NCBI GenBank assembly: GCA_903832075.1
Contig: CAILAF010000594.1
Span: forward strand, 1-7,276
Direction of reading: 5' to 3'
DNA: 7,276 bases
Origin: an uncultured Chitinophagaceae bacterium
Lineage (GTDB): Bacteria > Bacteroidota > Bacteroidia > Chitinophagales > Chitinophagaceae
In this document: positions 1 through 6,316 of the stretch, piece after piece
Position numbering within the stretch: position 1 is the stretch's first letter
How the letters are laid out: each line of letters starts with the position of its first letter
The notes under the pieces: model-generated
The model's database searches: none
What the model saw: only the letters and a program-made list of their open reading frames with translations
What the model was told of the DNA's origin: nothing
Position numbers and translations under genes: made by a program

Positions 1-1236
1 GTTTGCTAATGGAAAATTTTCTGCAAATGTTTTAACATATTCAATTACACGCATGTTATGTTTAAACACCAAACCCTGCTGCGAAAAATTTCCAAACACA
101 ACTGTATCACCAATATTTATTTTACCGCTGTCATTTTTTTCCAAGCCTTGTAACATGTTTAAGAAGGTAGATTTACCAACACCATTCTTTCCAATTACAC
201 CAATCCTTTCGCCTTTGCTGAAAGTATAATCGAAGCCTTTTAAAATTTGCAGGTTGCCATAATTTTTACACACTTTTTTCATTTCTACAACTTTACCACC
301 AAGCCTGCTCATTTTTACTTGCAATTGAACTTGCGCATCTTCAATTTTTTGTTTCGCCTTTGCTTCTACCTCATAAAAATTATCTTGGCGACTTTTACTT
401 TTTGTTGTTCTTGCTTTTGGTTGTTTGCGCATCCACTCTAATTCTTTGCGATATTCATTCTTAGCTTTATCAATACTTGCTAATTCGCTTTCAATACGTG
501 CTGCTTTCTTCTCAACATAATTTTCATAATCACCGCGATACACGTGCAAGTTTTCTCTTTCCAATTCCCAAATTTCTTCGCTTACTGCATCTAAAAAATA
601 TCGATCATGAGTCACCAATAACAATGTAACATTTTCTTGATTCAAATAATTTTCTAACCACTCAATCATTTCAACATCCAAATGATTAGTTGGTTCATCC
701 ATCATCAACAAAGTATGTTTATGATCAAATCCAATATCAATCAATGTTTTCGCCAATGCAACTCGTTTGCGCTGACCACCGCTTAAATCGCTCACCGGTT
801 GTTCTAAATGATGAATATTCAGTTTGGTGAGAATCTGTTTTACTTTTACTTCAAAATCCCATGCATTCAAATCATCCATCTTACCAAATAATTCAACCAT
901 TTTTTCGCCGTCTTCACTATCGGTTGCCAATTCGTATTCGCGAATAATATTTAATACCGGATGATTAGTATGAAAAATATTTTCCAATACCGTTTTGTTT
1001 TCATCAAACTTAGGATCCTGTTCAAACAAAGCAACCGTAACATCTTTATGAATAAATAATTTGCCTGAATCGGCAACTTCCTCACCATTTAAAATTCGCA
1101 GCAGTGTTGATTTTCCCACGCCATTGCGTGCAATCAACGAAATCTTATCACCTTCATTTATATGAAATGTAATATTCTTAAATAACGGATTAATACCATA
1201 ACTCTTAGTTAAACCTTCTACAGAAACATAATGCAT
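1..1236 (-). CDS. ABC-F family ATPase, Uup-like (3' partial)
   Basis: Soluble ABC-F protein with two fused ATPase domains and no membrane segments; family members bind ribosomes or act in ribosome assembly, translation rescue or DNA-related roles. My translation of the minus strand gives 412 uninterrupted residues from ATG at 1236 to the window edge. Domain 1 has Walker A ARNGVGKST (36-44), signature LSGGQ (151-155), Walker B with DEPTNHLD (180-187) and an H-loop TH (209-210). A charged linker (about 213-312) contains KARTTKSKSR, resembling the Uup interdomain region. Domain 2 starts near 320 with Walker A GKNGVGKST (349-357) and a Q-loop FSQQ (384-387). The second signature, Walker B and any C-terminal tail, perhaps 200 or more residues, lie outside the window. 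The first Walker A begins with Ala instead of Gly, which I recall as normal in Bacteroidota Uup-like proteins. It is transcribed divergently from the gene at 1231. The family is certain; the Uup subfamily is likely, so no symbol is given. Confidence 0.93.
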   Translation of the reverse strand, partial: MHYVSVEGLTKSYGINPLFKNITFHINEGDKISLIARNGVGKSTLLRILNGEEVADSGKLFIHKDVTVALFEQDPKFDENKTVLENIFHTNHPVLNIIREYELATDSEDGEKMVELFGKMDDLNAWDFEVKVKQILTKLNIHHLEQPVSDLSGGQRKRVALAKTLIDIGFDHKHTLLMMDEPTNHLDVEMIEWLENYLNQENVTLLLVTHDRYFLDAVSEEIWELERENLHVYRGDYENYVEKKAARIESELASIDKAKNEYRKELEWMRKQPKARTTKSKSRQDNFYEVEAKAKQKIEDAQVQLQVKMSRLGGKVVEMKKVCKNYGNLQILKGFDYTFSKGERIGVIGKNGVGKSTFLNMLQGLEKNDSGKINIGDTVVFGNFSQQGLVFKHNMRVIEYVKTFAENFPLAN

Positions 1237-2823
1237 GCGGCAAATATACAGGTGTATTATTATAGAATTAGAATTACAATTATCTTAGCGAATATTCAAA
1301 ATAAATTTGTGCTCAATTTCAAAAAAAATATTGATTCACTTATTGTTGCAATTATTGGGGCTGTATTTGTTTTGCTACTTACGCACCACGATGGCATTGG
1401 CATTTCGCCGGATTCAATTTGGTATGCAAGCACTGCAAATGCAATAAATGAAGGAAAAGGGTTTACTTTATTTGATAACTCACCATTGATTATTTTTCCA
1501 TTATTTTATCCAAGTTTTTTAGGAAGTCTTCAATTTATTTTAAGGATTGATGTTGTTCAATTCGCACCTTATTTAAATGGAGTATTATTTGCAATGATAA
1601 TTTTTATAAGCGGTTGTATCATAGAAAAAGTAAATCGCACCAAATGGTTAAAATGGATTGTTCTTTCATTAATTGTTTTTAGTCCGGCTTTATTGGATAT
1701 ATACACCATGCTTTGGTCGGAAACTTTATTTGTTTTAGAAATATTAATTTTTGTTTGGGTTTGCAAAAAGTATTTTTCTACATACACGCTGAAATACTTA
1801 CTATTATTGGGTTTCATAGCATCCATCAGCAGCGTTACGCGTTATGCAGGCGTATCGGTTATTGCAACCGGGGGTATTTTATTATTGATTAATCATGATA
1901 GAAAATGGAAACAAAAAATTATTCATGCTTTTATTTATAGTGCAGTTGCATGCTCTTTATTTAGCATTAATTTAATTAGAAATTATTTCATAACCGGAAC
2001 ATTAACTGGTGCAAGACTGAAAGGTGTAACACCTTTATCAAAAAATATTGAATACTATGGAAATGTTTTAAGCGATTGGTTGCCGTTCTCAAAATACAGT
2101 CATAATTTTCCATTAATAGTTGGCATTGTTTTTTTTGCTTGCATGTTATTCATCTTTATTTATAGAACCATCAAAAAAATTGAACATAACTCTTACGAAA
2201 AAATTACAGCGGCATTTACATTAGTTTATTCTGTGTTCATGATTACAACTGCAACTGTTTCAAAATTCGAACCAATCAACAGCAGATTATTATCGCCATT
2301 TTATATTCCTTTTCTTTTTTCCATAAGCTTTTATATCATTCATCTTATTCATCACATCAAAAAAGTAAAAATAAAAATTATAACATCTTTTATTATTTCT
2401 GTTTTAAGTTTAGTTGTTTTATATCAGTACATCAAAAATGATAAAGAAACTTATGATGACTTTAGCGAAAATGGAATTGGCGGTTACAGTGAAGATGAAT
2501 GGATAAATGCACCATTGGTAAAATTTATTCAACAAAACAATTCTTTTTTTTCGAATAAACTTCCGATGTTTTCTAATTCAGCGCATGGCGTTTATTTTTT
2601 TACAAAGCATAATATGCTTTCATTTCCTGAAAGAGTTCACAGCGAAGATGTTGAACATTTTTTCAGTTATCCAAAAACAATTTTAATTTGGTTCAATAAC
2701 GAAGGCAATGATGATCTTTTAAATTTGAAAGAAATTAGTGCAAGAAAAAAATTAACTCCATTAAACAGTTTTAGCGATGGCACAATTTTTTTATGTGAAA
2801 CAGATTCTTTAAATAAAAAATAA
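1231..2823 (+). CDS. Multi-pass membrane protein, GT39/PMT-like glycosyltransferase family
   Basis: Inner-membrane protein of 530 residues resembling dolichyl/undecaprenyl-phosphate-sugar glycosyltransferases (GT-C fold, ArnT/PMT/RgtA-like). About ten or eleven hydrophobic segments are visible, near 36-52, 113-131, 142-158, 164-178, 188-203, 207-220, 231-248, 293-311, 327-341, 358-374 and 383-400. A mostly soluble tail (401-530) follows. Family-like features are acidic residues in the first outer loop (D54, then SPDS with D61, where GT-C enzymes keep catalytic Asp), NEGKGF (73-78), SETLF (163-167), TRYAG (203-207) and RLLSPFY (352-358). The sugar and acceptor cannot be told. The start is uncertain: ATG at 1231 overlaps the divergent ABC-F start codon, and no other in-frame ATG occurs before residue 122. 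GTG at 1309 (residue 27) would give a compact MLNFKKN basic start before the first membrane segment. The sulfoxide reductase gene follows after one base, so the two are probably cotranscribed. Confidence 0.72.
   Translation: MHAANIQVYYYRIRITIILANIQNKFVLNFKKNIDSLIVAIIGAVFVLLLTHHDGIGISPDSIWYASTANAINEGKGFTLFDNSPLIIFPLFYPSFLGSLQFILRIDVVQFAPYLNGVLFAMIIFISGCIIEKVNRTKWLKWIVLSLIVFSPALLDIYTMLWSETLFVLEILIFVWVCKKYFSTYTLKYLLLLGFIASISSVTRYAGVSVIATGGILLLINHDRKWKQKIIHAFIYSAVACSLFSINLIRNYFITGTLTGARLKGVTPLSKNIEYYGNVLSDWLPFSKYSHNFPLIVGIVFFACMLFIFIYRTIKKIEHNSYEKITAAFTLVYSVFMITTATVSKFEPINSRLLSPFYIPFLFSISFYIIHLIHHIKKVKIKIITSFIISVLSLVVLYQYIKNDKETYDDFSENGIGGYSEDEWINAPLVKFIQQNNSFFSNKLPMFSNSAHGVYFFTKHNMLSFPERVHSEDVEHFFSYPKTILIWFNNEGNDDLLNLKEISARKKLTPLNSFSDGTIFLCETDSLNKK
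1241..1248 (-). promoter_or_regulatory. Bacteroidota -7 promoter element for the ABC-F gene
   Basis: The minus strand reads TATATTTG, an exact match to the Bacteroidota -7 consensus TAnnTTTG, ending only four bases before the ABC-F start codon at 1236. I see no TTTG-type -33 element at the expected 19-21 base spacing. If it is used, transcription would begin at or next to the start codon, giving a leaderless or nearly leaderless mRNA. The motif match is seen; its use is inferred. Confidence 0.5.
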
Positions 2824-2824
2824 C

Positions 2825-3298
2825 ATGGCAGAAGATTTACAAATTTCGGAAGGAAGTAAAGTAGAAAAATATCAATCTTTACTACCGCAGATTAAAGCCT
2901 TATTGGAAGGCGAATCTGATTTGATTGCCAATCTCGCCAATGTTTGCGGTGCTTTGAGGGAACAATTCAATTGGTTATGGATAGGTTTTTATTTAGTAAA
3001 AAATGATGAATTGGTTTTAGGTCCGTTTCAAGGACCTGTTGCATGCACCCGCATCCGCAAAGGAAAAGGTGTTTGTGGTGCAAGTTGGATAGCAGGAAAA
3101 ACATTGATTGTTGCCGATGTAGAAAAATTTCCCGGACATATTGCTTGTAGCAGTTTATCGAAAAGTGAAATTGTTATTCCATTGATAAAAAATAATATTG
3201 TTCTTGGCGTATTTGATATTGATAGTATTTCATTAAACGATTTTGATGAAATAGATCAATTGTATTTAGAAAAAATTGTTGCGCTCATCAATCTATAA
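2825..3298 (+). CDS. msrC: Free methionine-(R)-sulfoxide reductase (GAF-domain fRMsr)
   Basis: Cytoplasmic enzyme that reduces free L-methionine-(R)-sulfoxide to methionine, with electrons from thioredoxin, as part of oxidative-damage repair. The 157 residues form a single GAF domain, the usual size for the family. The three conserved cysteines are present at C74 (PVACTRI), C84 (GVCG) and C108 (GHIACSS), with spacings of 10 and 24 that equal those of E. coli fRMsr (C84, C94, C118). The pocket residues known from that enzyme also align at a constant offset: W52, Y56, E115 (SEIV), D131 and D133 (FDIDS). By this comparison the enzyme should be active. The ATG lies one base after the stop of the upstream membrane-protein gene (TAACATG), with no clear Shine-Dalgarno sequence, so translation by coupling or reinitiation is likely. 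A functional link to the upstream gene is not evident. msrC is the E. coli synonym (yebR). Confidence 0.95.
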   Translation: MAEDLQISEGSKVEKYQSLLPQIKALLEGESDLIANLANVCGALREQFNWLWIGFYLVKNDELVLGPFQGPVACTRIRKGKGVCGASWIAGKTLIVADVEKFPGHIACSSLSKSEIVIPLIKNNIVLGVFDIDSISLNDFDEIDQLYLEKIVALINL

Positions 3299-3326
3299 AA
3301 CATTCAAGTTTACCTTACGAACTTTG

Positions 3327-3334
3327 TACTTTTG
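3327..3334 (+). promoter_or_regulatory. Bacteroidota -7 promoter element for ispH
   Basis: TACTTTTG matches the TAnnTTTG -7 consensus and sits 19 bases before the ispH ATG, inside the 55-base gap after the sulfoxide reductase gene. A convincing -33 TTTG at the standard spacing is absent. If used, it gives ispH its own transcript with a leader of roughly a dozen bases. Readthrough from the upstream pair is also possible, as no terminator is visible in the gap. Confidence 0.55.
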
Positions 3335-3353
3335 CATTTGATATACAAATACA

Positions 3354-4580
3354 ATGAAGAAATTTGAAGTCCCCAATATTTACCGAAGTTCATTGATCAG
3401 CAATATCAAGAACAAACGAAAGCAAGAAGATAAACTTAAAAAAGATTTTACACCAACACTTTTAGATTTTGGTACTGTTCAAATATTTTTGGCAAGGCAT
3501 TTTGGATTTTGTTATGGCGTAGAAAATGCAATTGAGATAGCTTTTAAAACGATTGAAGAGAATAAAGGCAAGAGAATTTTTTTGCTGAGCGAAATGATTC
3601 ACAATCCTCAAGTGAATGCCAACTTGCAATCAATGGGTGTGCAATTTTTACAGGACACTTATGGCAAACAACTAATTTCTTTTGATGAATTAAATAAAAA
3701 TGATGTTGTTATCATTCCTGCATTTGGAACAACATTGGAAATAGAAAAGATATTGAACGAAAAAGGCATCACTACCGCAAAATATAATACTACTTGTCCA
3801 TTTGTAGAAAAGGTTTGGAATAGAAGTGAGCAAATTGCTGAAAAAGGCTACAGTATTGTGATTCATGGCAAACACAAACATGAAGAAACAAGAGCAACAT
3901 TTTCGCATACTTCTTCTCATACTGCATCGGTAATTGTAAATGACATGAAAGAAACAATTGAATTAGCAAAATATATTACCGGCAAAAAAGATAGTTCACA
4001 ATTCTATGAAGAATTTAAAGGAAGATATTCTGAAGGGTTTAATGTTATTAACGATTTTCAACGAATTGGTGTCGTAAATCAAACAACACAATTAGCAACA
4101 GATACACAAGCAATATCTGATTATTTGAAAAAGACAATGATTGAATATTATCATCTAACCTCTGAAAATATTGACTCACGTTTTGCTGATACAAAAGATA
4201 CTTTGTGTTATGCCACTAATGATAACCAAACAGCAGTGACAGGTATGTTAGAAATAAACGCAGATTTAGCTATTGTAATTGGCGGTTATAACAGCAGCAA
4301 TACTTCGCATTTGGTTGAATTATGTGAAGCCAAATTACCAACTTACTTTATTGATCAAGCAGATAAGATCATTAATAAAAAAGAAATTGTTAATTGTAAT
4401 TGGAAAACTAAAGAAATCAGTACAGTCAATAATTTTCTTCCTTCAAAAGAAAAAGTCAAAATACTAATTACCAGTGGTGCAAGTTGCCCAGATGCAATTG
4501 TGGAAACAGTAATTAAAAAATTAGTAAGTTTTTATCCTTCTCAAATAAACTTCGAATCAATATCTGAATCATTTGCCTAA
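3354..4580 (+). CDS. ispH: 4-hydroxy-3-methylbut-2-enyl diphosphate reductase (long, plant/cyanobacterial-type IspH)
   Basis: Last enzyme of the MEP pathway: a cytoplasmic iron-sulfur protein that converts HMBPP to IPP and DMAPP. The cluster-ligand cysteines are C53 (FGFCYGVENA), C148 (NTTCPFVEKVW) and C285 (DTLCYATNDNQ). Substrate-pocket residues are also visible: H83 (IHNPQVN), H176 and E178 (GKHKHEET), the Thr pair in VVNQTTQLA (240-248), and the S-x-N motif in GGYNSSNTSHL (310-320). At 408 residues it is far longer than the roughly 310-residue E. coli enzyme. The extra length is a lead of about 40 residues before the first cluster cysteine region and an insert near 205-237 (FKGRYSEGFN), as in plant and cyanobacterial IspH. 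The usual TSGAST/APD motif near the C-terminus reads TSGASCPD, so C378 replaces Thr/Ala. The start gives MKKFEVPNIYRS and is well placed after the promoter element. It converges on the small lipoprotein gene. Confidence 0.97.
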   Translation: MKKFEVPNIYRSSLISNIKNKRKQEDKLKKDFTPTLLDFGTVQIFLARHFGFCYGVENAIEIAFKTIEENKGKRIFLLSEMIHNPQVNANLQSMGVQFLQDTYGKQLISFDELNKNDVVIIPAFGTTLEIEKILNEKGITTAKYNTTCPFVEKVWNRSEQIAEKGYSIVIHGKHKHEETRATFSHTSSHTASVIVNDMKETIELAKYITGKKDSSQFYEEFKGRYSEGFNVINDFQRIGVVNQTTQLATDTQAISDYLKKTMIEYYHLTSENIDSRFADTKDTLCYATNDNQTAVTGMLEINADLAIVIGGYNSSNTSHLVELCEAKLPTYFIDQADKIINKKEIVNCNWKTKEISTVNNFLPSKEKVKILITSGASCPDAIVETVIKKLVSFYPSQINFESISESFA

Positions 4581-4615
4581 AATAAAAATCCTTCTGATAA
4601 ATTTATCAGAAGGAT
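4579..4615 (-). terminator. Intrinsic terminator of the small lipoprotein gene
   Basis: Bases 4588-4615 form a perfect 28-base palindrome (14-base arms, ATCCTTCTGATAAA and its complement). On the minus strand it is followed at once by TTTTATTTT (4587-4579), the classic stem plus T-tract. The T-tract overlaps the ispH stop codon at 4578-4580. On the plus strand the stem is followed by CCTTCTTGC rather than a T-run, so it fits the lipoprotein transcript better than ispH, although an A-rich stretch precedes it and some bidirectional action is possible. It lies 44 bases past the lipoprotein stop codon. Confidence 0.82.
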
Positions 4616-4630
4616 CCTTCTTGCAAGAAG
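4588..4630. repeat. Cluster of three overlapping perfect palindromes
   Basis: Three exact palindromes share arms: 4588-4615 (28 bases), 4608-4621 (AGAAGGATCCTTCT) and 4617-4630 (CTTCTTGCAAGAAG). The segments CCTTCT, AGAAGG, CCTTCT and AAGAAG alternate, so each inner one can pair with either neighbour. The first palindrome is the terminator stem; the other two offer mutually exclusive foldings in either transcript. No known repeat family was recognised. Confidence 0.75.
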
Positions 4631-4659
4631 TAATATTAAGTAATGAATACTATAAATTA

Positions 4660-4833
4660 CTATTTCTTTGTTGTGTCCATTGCAGCTGGTTTAGCTGAAT
4701 CTTTCTTAGTTGTGTCAACTGCAGCAGTTTTAACTGAATCTTTTTTAGTTGTGTCAGCAGCAGGAGTTGTGTTTGAAGCGCTGTTGCAAGCTGCAAAAGC
4801 TACGATTGCTACGATAGCGAATACTTTTTTCAT
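4660..4833 (-). CDS. Small lipoprotein with tandem DTTKK repeats
   Basis: A 57-residue protein of unknown function. It begins MKKVFAIVAIVAFAAC: two lysines, a hydrophobic stretch and a lipobox-like FAAC with C16 as the lipidated residue, so a mature lipoprotein of about 42 residues is expected. The -3 Phe is a weaker lipobox residue. After N17-S18 there is no acidic run of the kind known as a surface-export signal in Bacteroidota, so the periplasmic face is more likely. The mature part is a low-complexity repeat of AA-(x)-DTTKKDS-x-K-x: units at 25-36, 37-49 and a truncated 50-57, rich in Thr, Lys, Asp and Ala. It is probably extended or disordered. Codons favour GCT, GTA, ATC and ACA, giving a GC content visibly above its neighbours and suggesting high expression. 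A near-consensus promoter and an intrinsic terminator flank it, so it is a stand-alone unit. It converges on ispH. Confidence 0.88.
   Translation of the reverse strand: MKKVFAIVAIVAFAACNSASNTTPAADTTKKDSVKTAAVDTTKKDSAKPAAMDTTKK
4663..4761 (-). repeat. In-gene tandem repeat encoding AA-DTTKKDS units
   Basis: Within the lipoprotein gene, 36-39-base units repeat two and a half times: 4761-4726, 4725-4687 and 4686-4663. The core GACACAACTAA(A/G)AAAGATTCAG is almost identical in the first two copies, with changes mostly synonymous or limited to the linker residues V/A and T/P. This points to fairly recent duplication or to conversion between units, and the copy number could vary between strains. 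Confidence 0.8.
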
Positions 4834-4866
4834 TGTACTTGTTTTTGGTTTGTTTTATAATCGGCG

Positions 4867-4897
4867 CAAAGATAATGGCATAATTGAATTTTGCAAA
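4867..4897 (-). promoter_or_regulatory. Near-consensus Bacteroidota promoter of the small lipoprotein gene
   Basis: On the minus strand TTTG (4897-4894) is followed after exactly 19 bases by TATCTTTG (4874-4867). This matches the Bacteroidota -33 TTTG and -7 TAnnTTTG elements at the accepted spacing, and it is the best promoter in the window. Transcription should begin near 4861, leaving an A-rich leader of about 28 bases before the ATG at 4833. It lies in the 87-base gap after the der stop codon, where I see no der terminator. Confidence 0.78.
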
Positions 4898-4920
4898 TAT
4901 TAACAGAAGTTTTTGTTGAT

Positions 4921-6234
4921 TTATTTCTTTCTGAAAAAAATACGGATAGGAACACCTTTAAAATTGAAATGTGTACGAAGCTGATTTTCAAGATAGTTCT
5001 TATATGGCAGCTTAATATCATCAGGATAATTTGTGAAAAAAGCAAACGATGGAACCGGTGTAGATAATTGCGTTACATATTTAATTTTTACTGAATGTCC
5101 GCGAACAACTGGCGCATGATACGATTCTACAGCCTTCAACATCACATCATTTAATTTAGATGTAGATATTTTTTGATGTTTTGAATCGAATACTTCCAAT
5201 CCAATCTCAATAGCTTTAAAAATTCTAGTTTTTTCTTTTGCTGAAACAAATAAAACCGGCACATCGGTAAACGGTGCTAATTTTTGTTTTAATAGTTTTT
5301 CATAATCACGAGATGTATTGGTGGCTTTTTCCATCATATCCCATTTATTCACCAATACAACTATTCCTTTTCCTTTTCGTGCAGCCAAACTAAAAATACT
5401 TACATCTTGAGATGTAATTCCCTTTTCTGCATCTAATACCAACAAACAAACATCTGCTTCATCCATTGCTTTAATAGCACGAATCACTGAATAAAATTCC
5501 AAATCATCTTTTTCTTTAGATTTTTTTCTAAGTCCTGCAGTATCAATTAAAATAAATTCTTTTTGAAATAATTTATAATGTGTATGAATTGTATCTCTCG
5601 TAGTCCCTGCAATATTACTAACTATCGTTCTTTCCTGACCAATTAATGCATTTAATAAAGATGATTTACCAACATTCGGCTGGCCGATAATTGCAAACTT
5701 TGGAAGTTGAATAGTTTCATCATTTTCATCAGCTTCTTTTTCAGGAATAGCTTCAGCAATTGCATCTAACAATTCACCAGTCCCGCTGCCACTAATGCTG
5801 CTAACATTAAATAAATGTTCAAACCCTAACGAATAAAATTCAGTTGCATCTAATTGACGTTGTGGATTATCTACTTTATTTACTACTAAATAAACCGGTT
5901 TAGGTGCACGCCGTAAAACATCAGCCATTGATTCATCTAAATTTGTTATACCATTTGTAACATCAACCATAAACACAATTGCATTGGCTTCATCAATTGC
6001 AATTCTAACTTGTTTGCGAATTTCTGTTTCAAAAATATCAATACTATCAGGAACAAAACCGCCTGTATCAATTACATTAAAAACTTTACCATTCCAATCA
6101 GCAATGCCATATTGCCTATCGCGTGTAACACCACTAACATCATCAACAATCGCTTTTCTTTGTTCCAATAAACGATTGAAAAGTGTACTCTTTCCTACAT
6201 TAGGTCTTCCAACAATTGCAACTGTGTAACTCAT
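4921..6234 (-). CDS. der: Ribosome-assembly GTPase Der (EngA), tandem G domains
   Basis: Essential GTPase that acts in late maturation of the 50S ribosomal subunit. It has the diagnostic two tandem G domains and a C-terminal KH-like domain in 437 residues, the normal length. G domain 1 shows GRPNVGKST (9-17), GVTRD (35-39) with switch Thr37, DTGG (56-59), NKVD (119-122) and an SSIS G5-like loop (145-148). A short acidic linker follows (about 165-176). G domain 2 shows GQPNVGKSS (184-192), TTRD (211-214), DTAGLRKKSK (231-240), NKWD (296-299) and SAK (331-333). The KH-like domain runs from about 355 to the end and finishes in GVPIRIFFRKK, as is usual. No key residue is missing. It lies 82 bases downstream of era on the same strand. 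I see no TAnnTTTG promoter in that gap, so cotranscription with era is likely. The ATG at 6234 gives MSYTVAIVGRP, the expected start. Confidence 0.98.
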   Translation of the reverse strand: MSYTVAIVGRPNVGKSTLFNRLLEQRKAIVDDVSGVTRDRQYGIADWNGKVFNVIDTGGFVPDSIDIFETEIRKQVRIAIDEANAIVFMVDVTNGITNLDESMADVLRRAPKPVYLVVNKVDNPQRQLDATEFYSLGFEHLFNVSSISGSGTGELLDAIAEAIPEKEADENDETIQLPKFAIIGQPNVGKSSLLNALIGQERTIVSNIAGTTRDTIHTHYKLFQKEFILIDTAGLRKKSKEKDDLEFYSVIRAIKAMDEADVCLLVLDAEKGITSQDVSIFSLAARKGKGIVVLVNKWDMMEKATNTSRDYEKLLKQKLAPFTDVPVLFVSAKEKTRIFKAIEIGLEVFDSKHQKISTSKLNDVMLKAVESYHAPVVRGHSVKIKYVTQLSTPVPSFAFFTNYPDDIKLPYKNYLENQLRTHFNFKGVPIRIFFRKK

Positions 6235-6247
6235 AAAATTTAAGATT

Positions 6248-6310
6248 TACAAAATACGATTTACGATTTAATCAGAATGCCATAAAGTATATCTGAAATC
6301 GTATTTTGTA
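6248..6310. repeat. 15-bp perfect inverted repeat in the era-der gap
   Basis: TACAAAATACGATTT at 6248-6262 is exactly complementary to AAATCGTATTTTGTA at 6296-6310, with 33 bases between. Inside the loop, CAGA (6273-6276) can also pair with TCTG (6292-6295). ACGATTT is repeated in tandem at 6256-6262 and 6263-6269. In the era-der transcript this makes an AT-rich stem starting 6 bases after the era stop and ending 13 bases before the der ATG. It has only a weak T-tract after it, so it is not a standard terminator. It may be a dispersed intergenic repeat, a transcript-processing or stability element, or a leader structure for der. Confidence 0.8.
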
Positions 6311-6316
6311 TATTTT

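Noticed and set aside
1090..1140. Loss of function in ABC-F Walker A because the first Gly is Ala
   Set aside because: The P-loop core GVGKST is intact, and a non-Gly first residue is, to my knowledge, common in Bacteroidota Uup-like proteins.
1302..1309. TAAATTTG on the plus strand as a promoter of the membrane protein
   Set aside because: It overlaps the candidate GTG start at 1309 and has no -33 element; transcription would begin after every plausible start codon.
3305..3325. Possible AAGTT/AACTT hairpin as a terminator after the sulfoxide reductase
   Set aside because: The stem has only five pairs and no T-run follows; chance occurrence is likely.
4279..4467. Second-frame 62-codon reading frame within ispH
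   Set aside because: It overlaps the S-x-N motif region of ispH in another frame and has low-complexity Ile/Lys content expected of AT-rich DNA.
4643..4903. Plus-strand reading frame of 86 codons
   Set aside because: It is antisense to the small lipoprotein gene; its repeated ESFLVVS segments are only the complement of the DTTKKDS repeats, and the minus strand has the signal peptide, promoter and terminator.
5984..6229. Plus-strand reading frame inside der, and similar antisense frames in the membrane-protein gene, ispH, era and ABC-F
   Set aside because: They overlap conserved genes completely, show no family motif, and have no promoter or start context.
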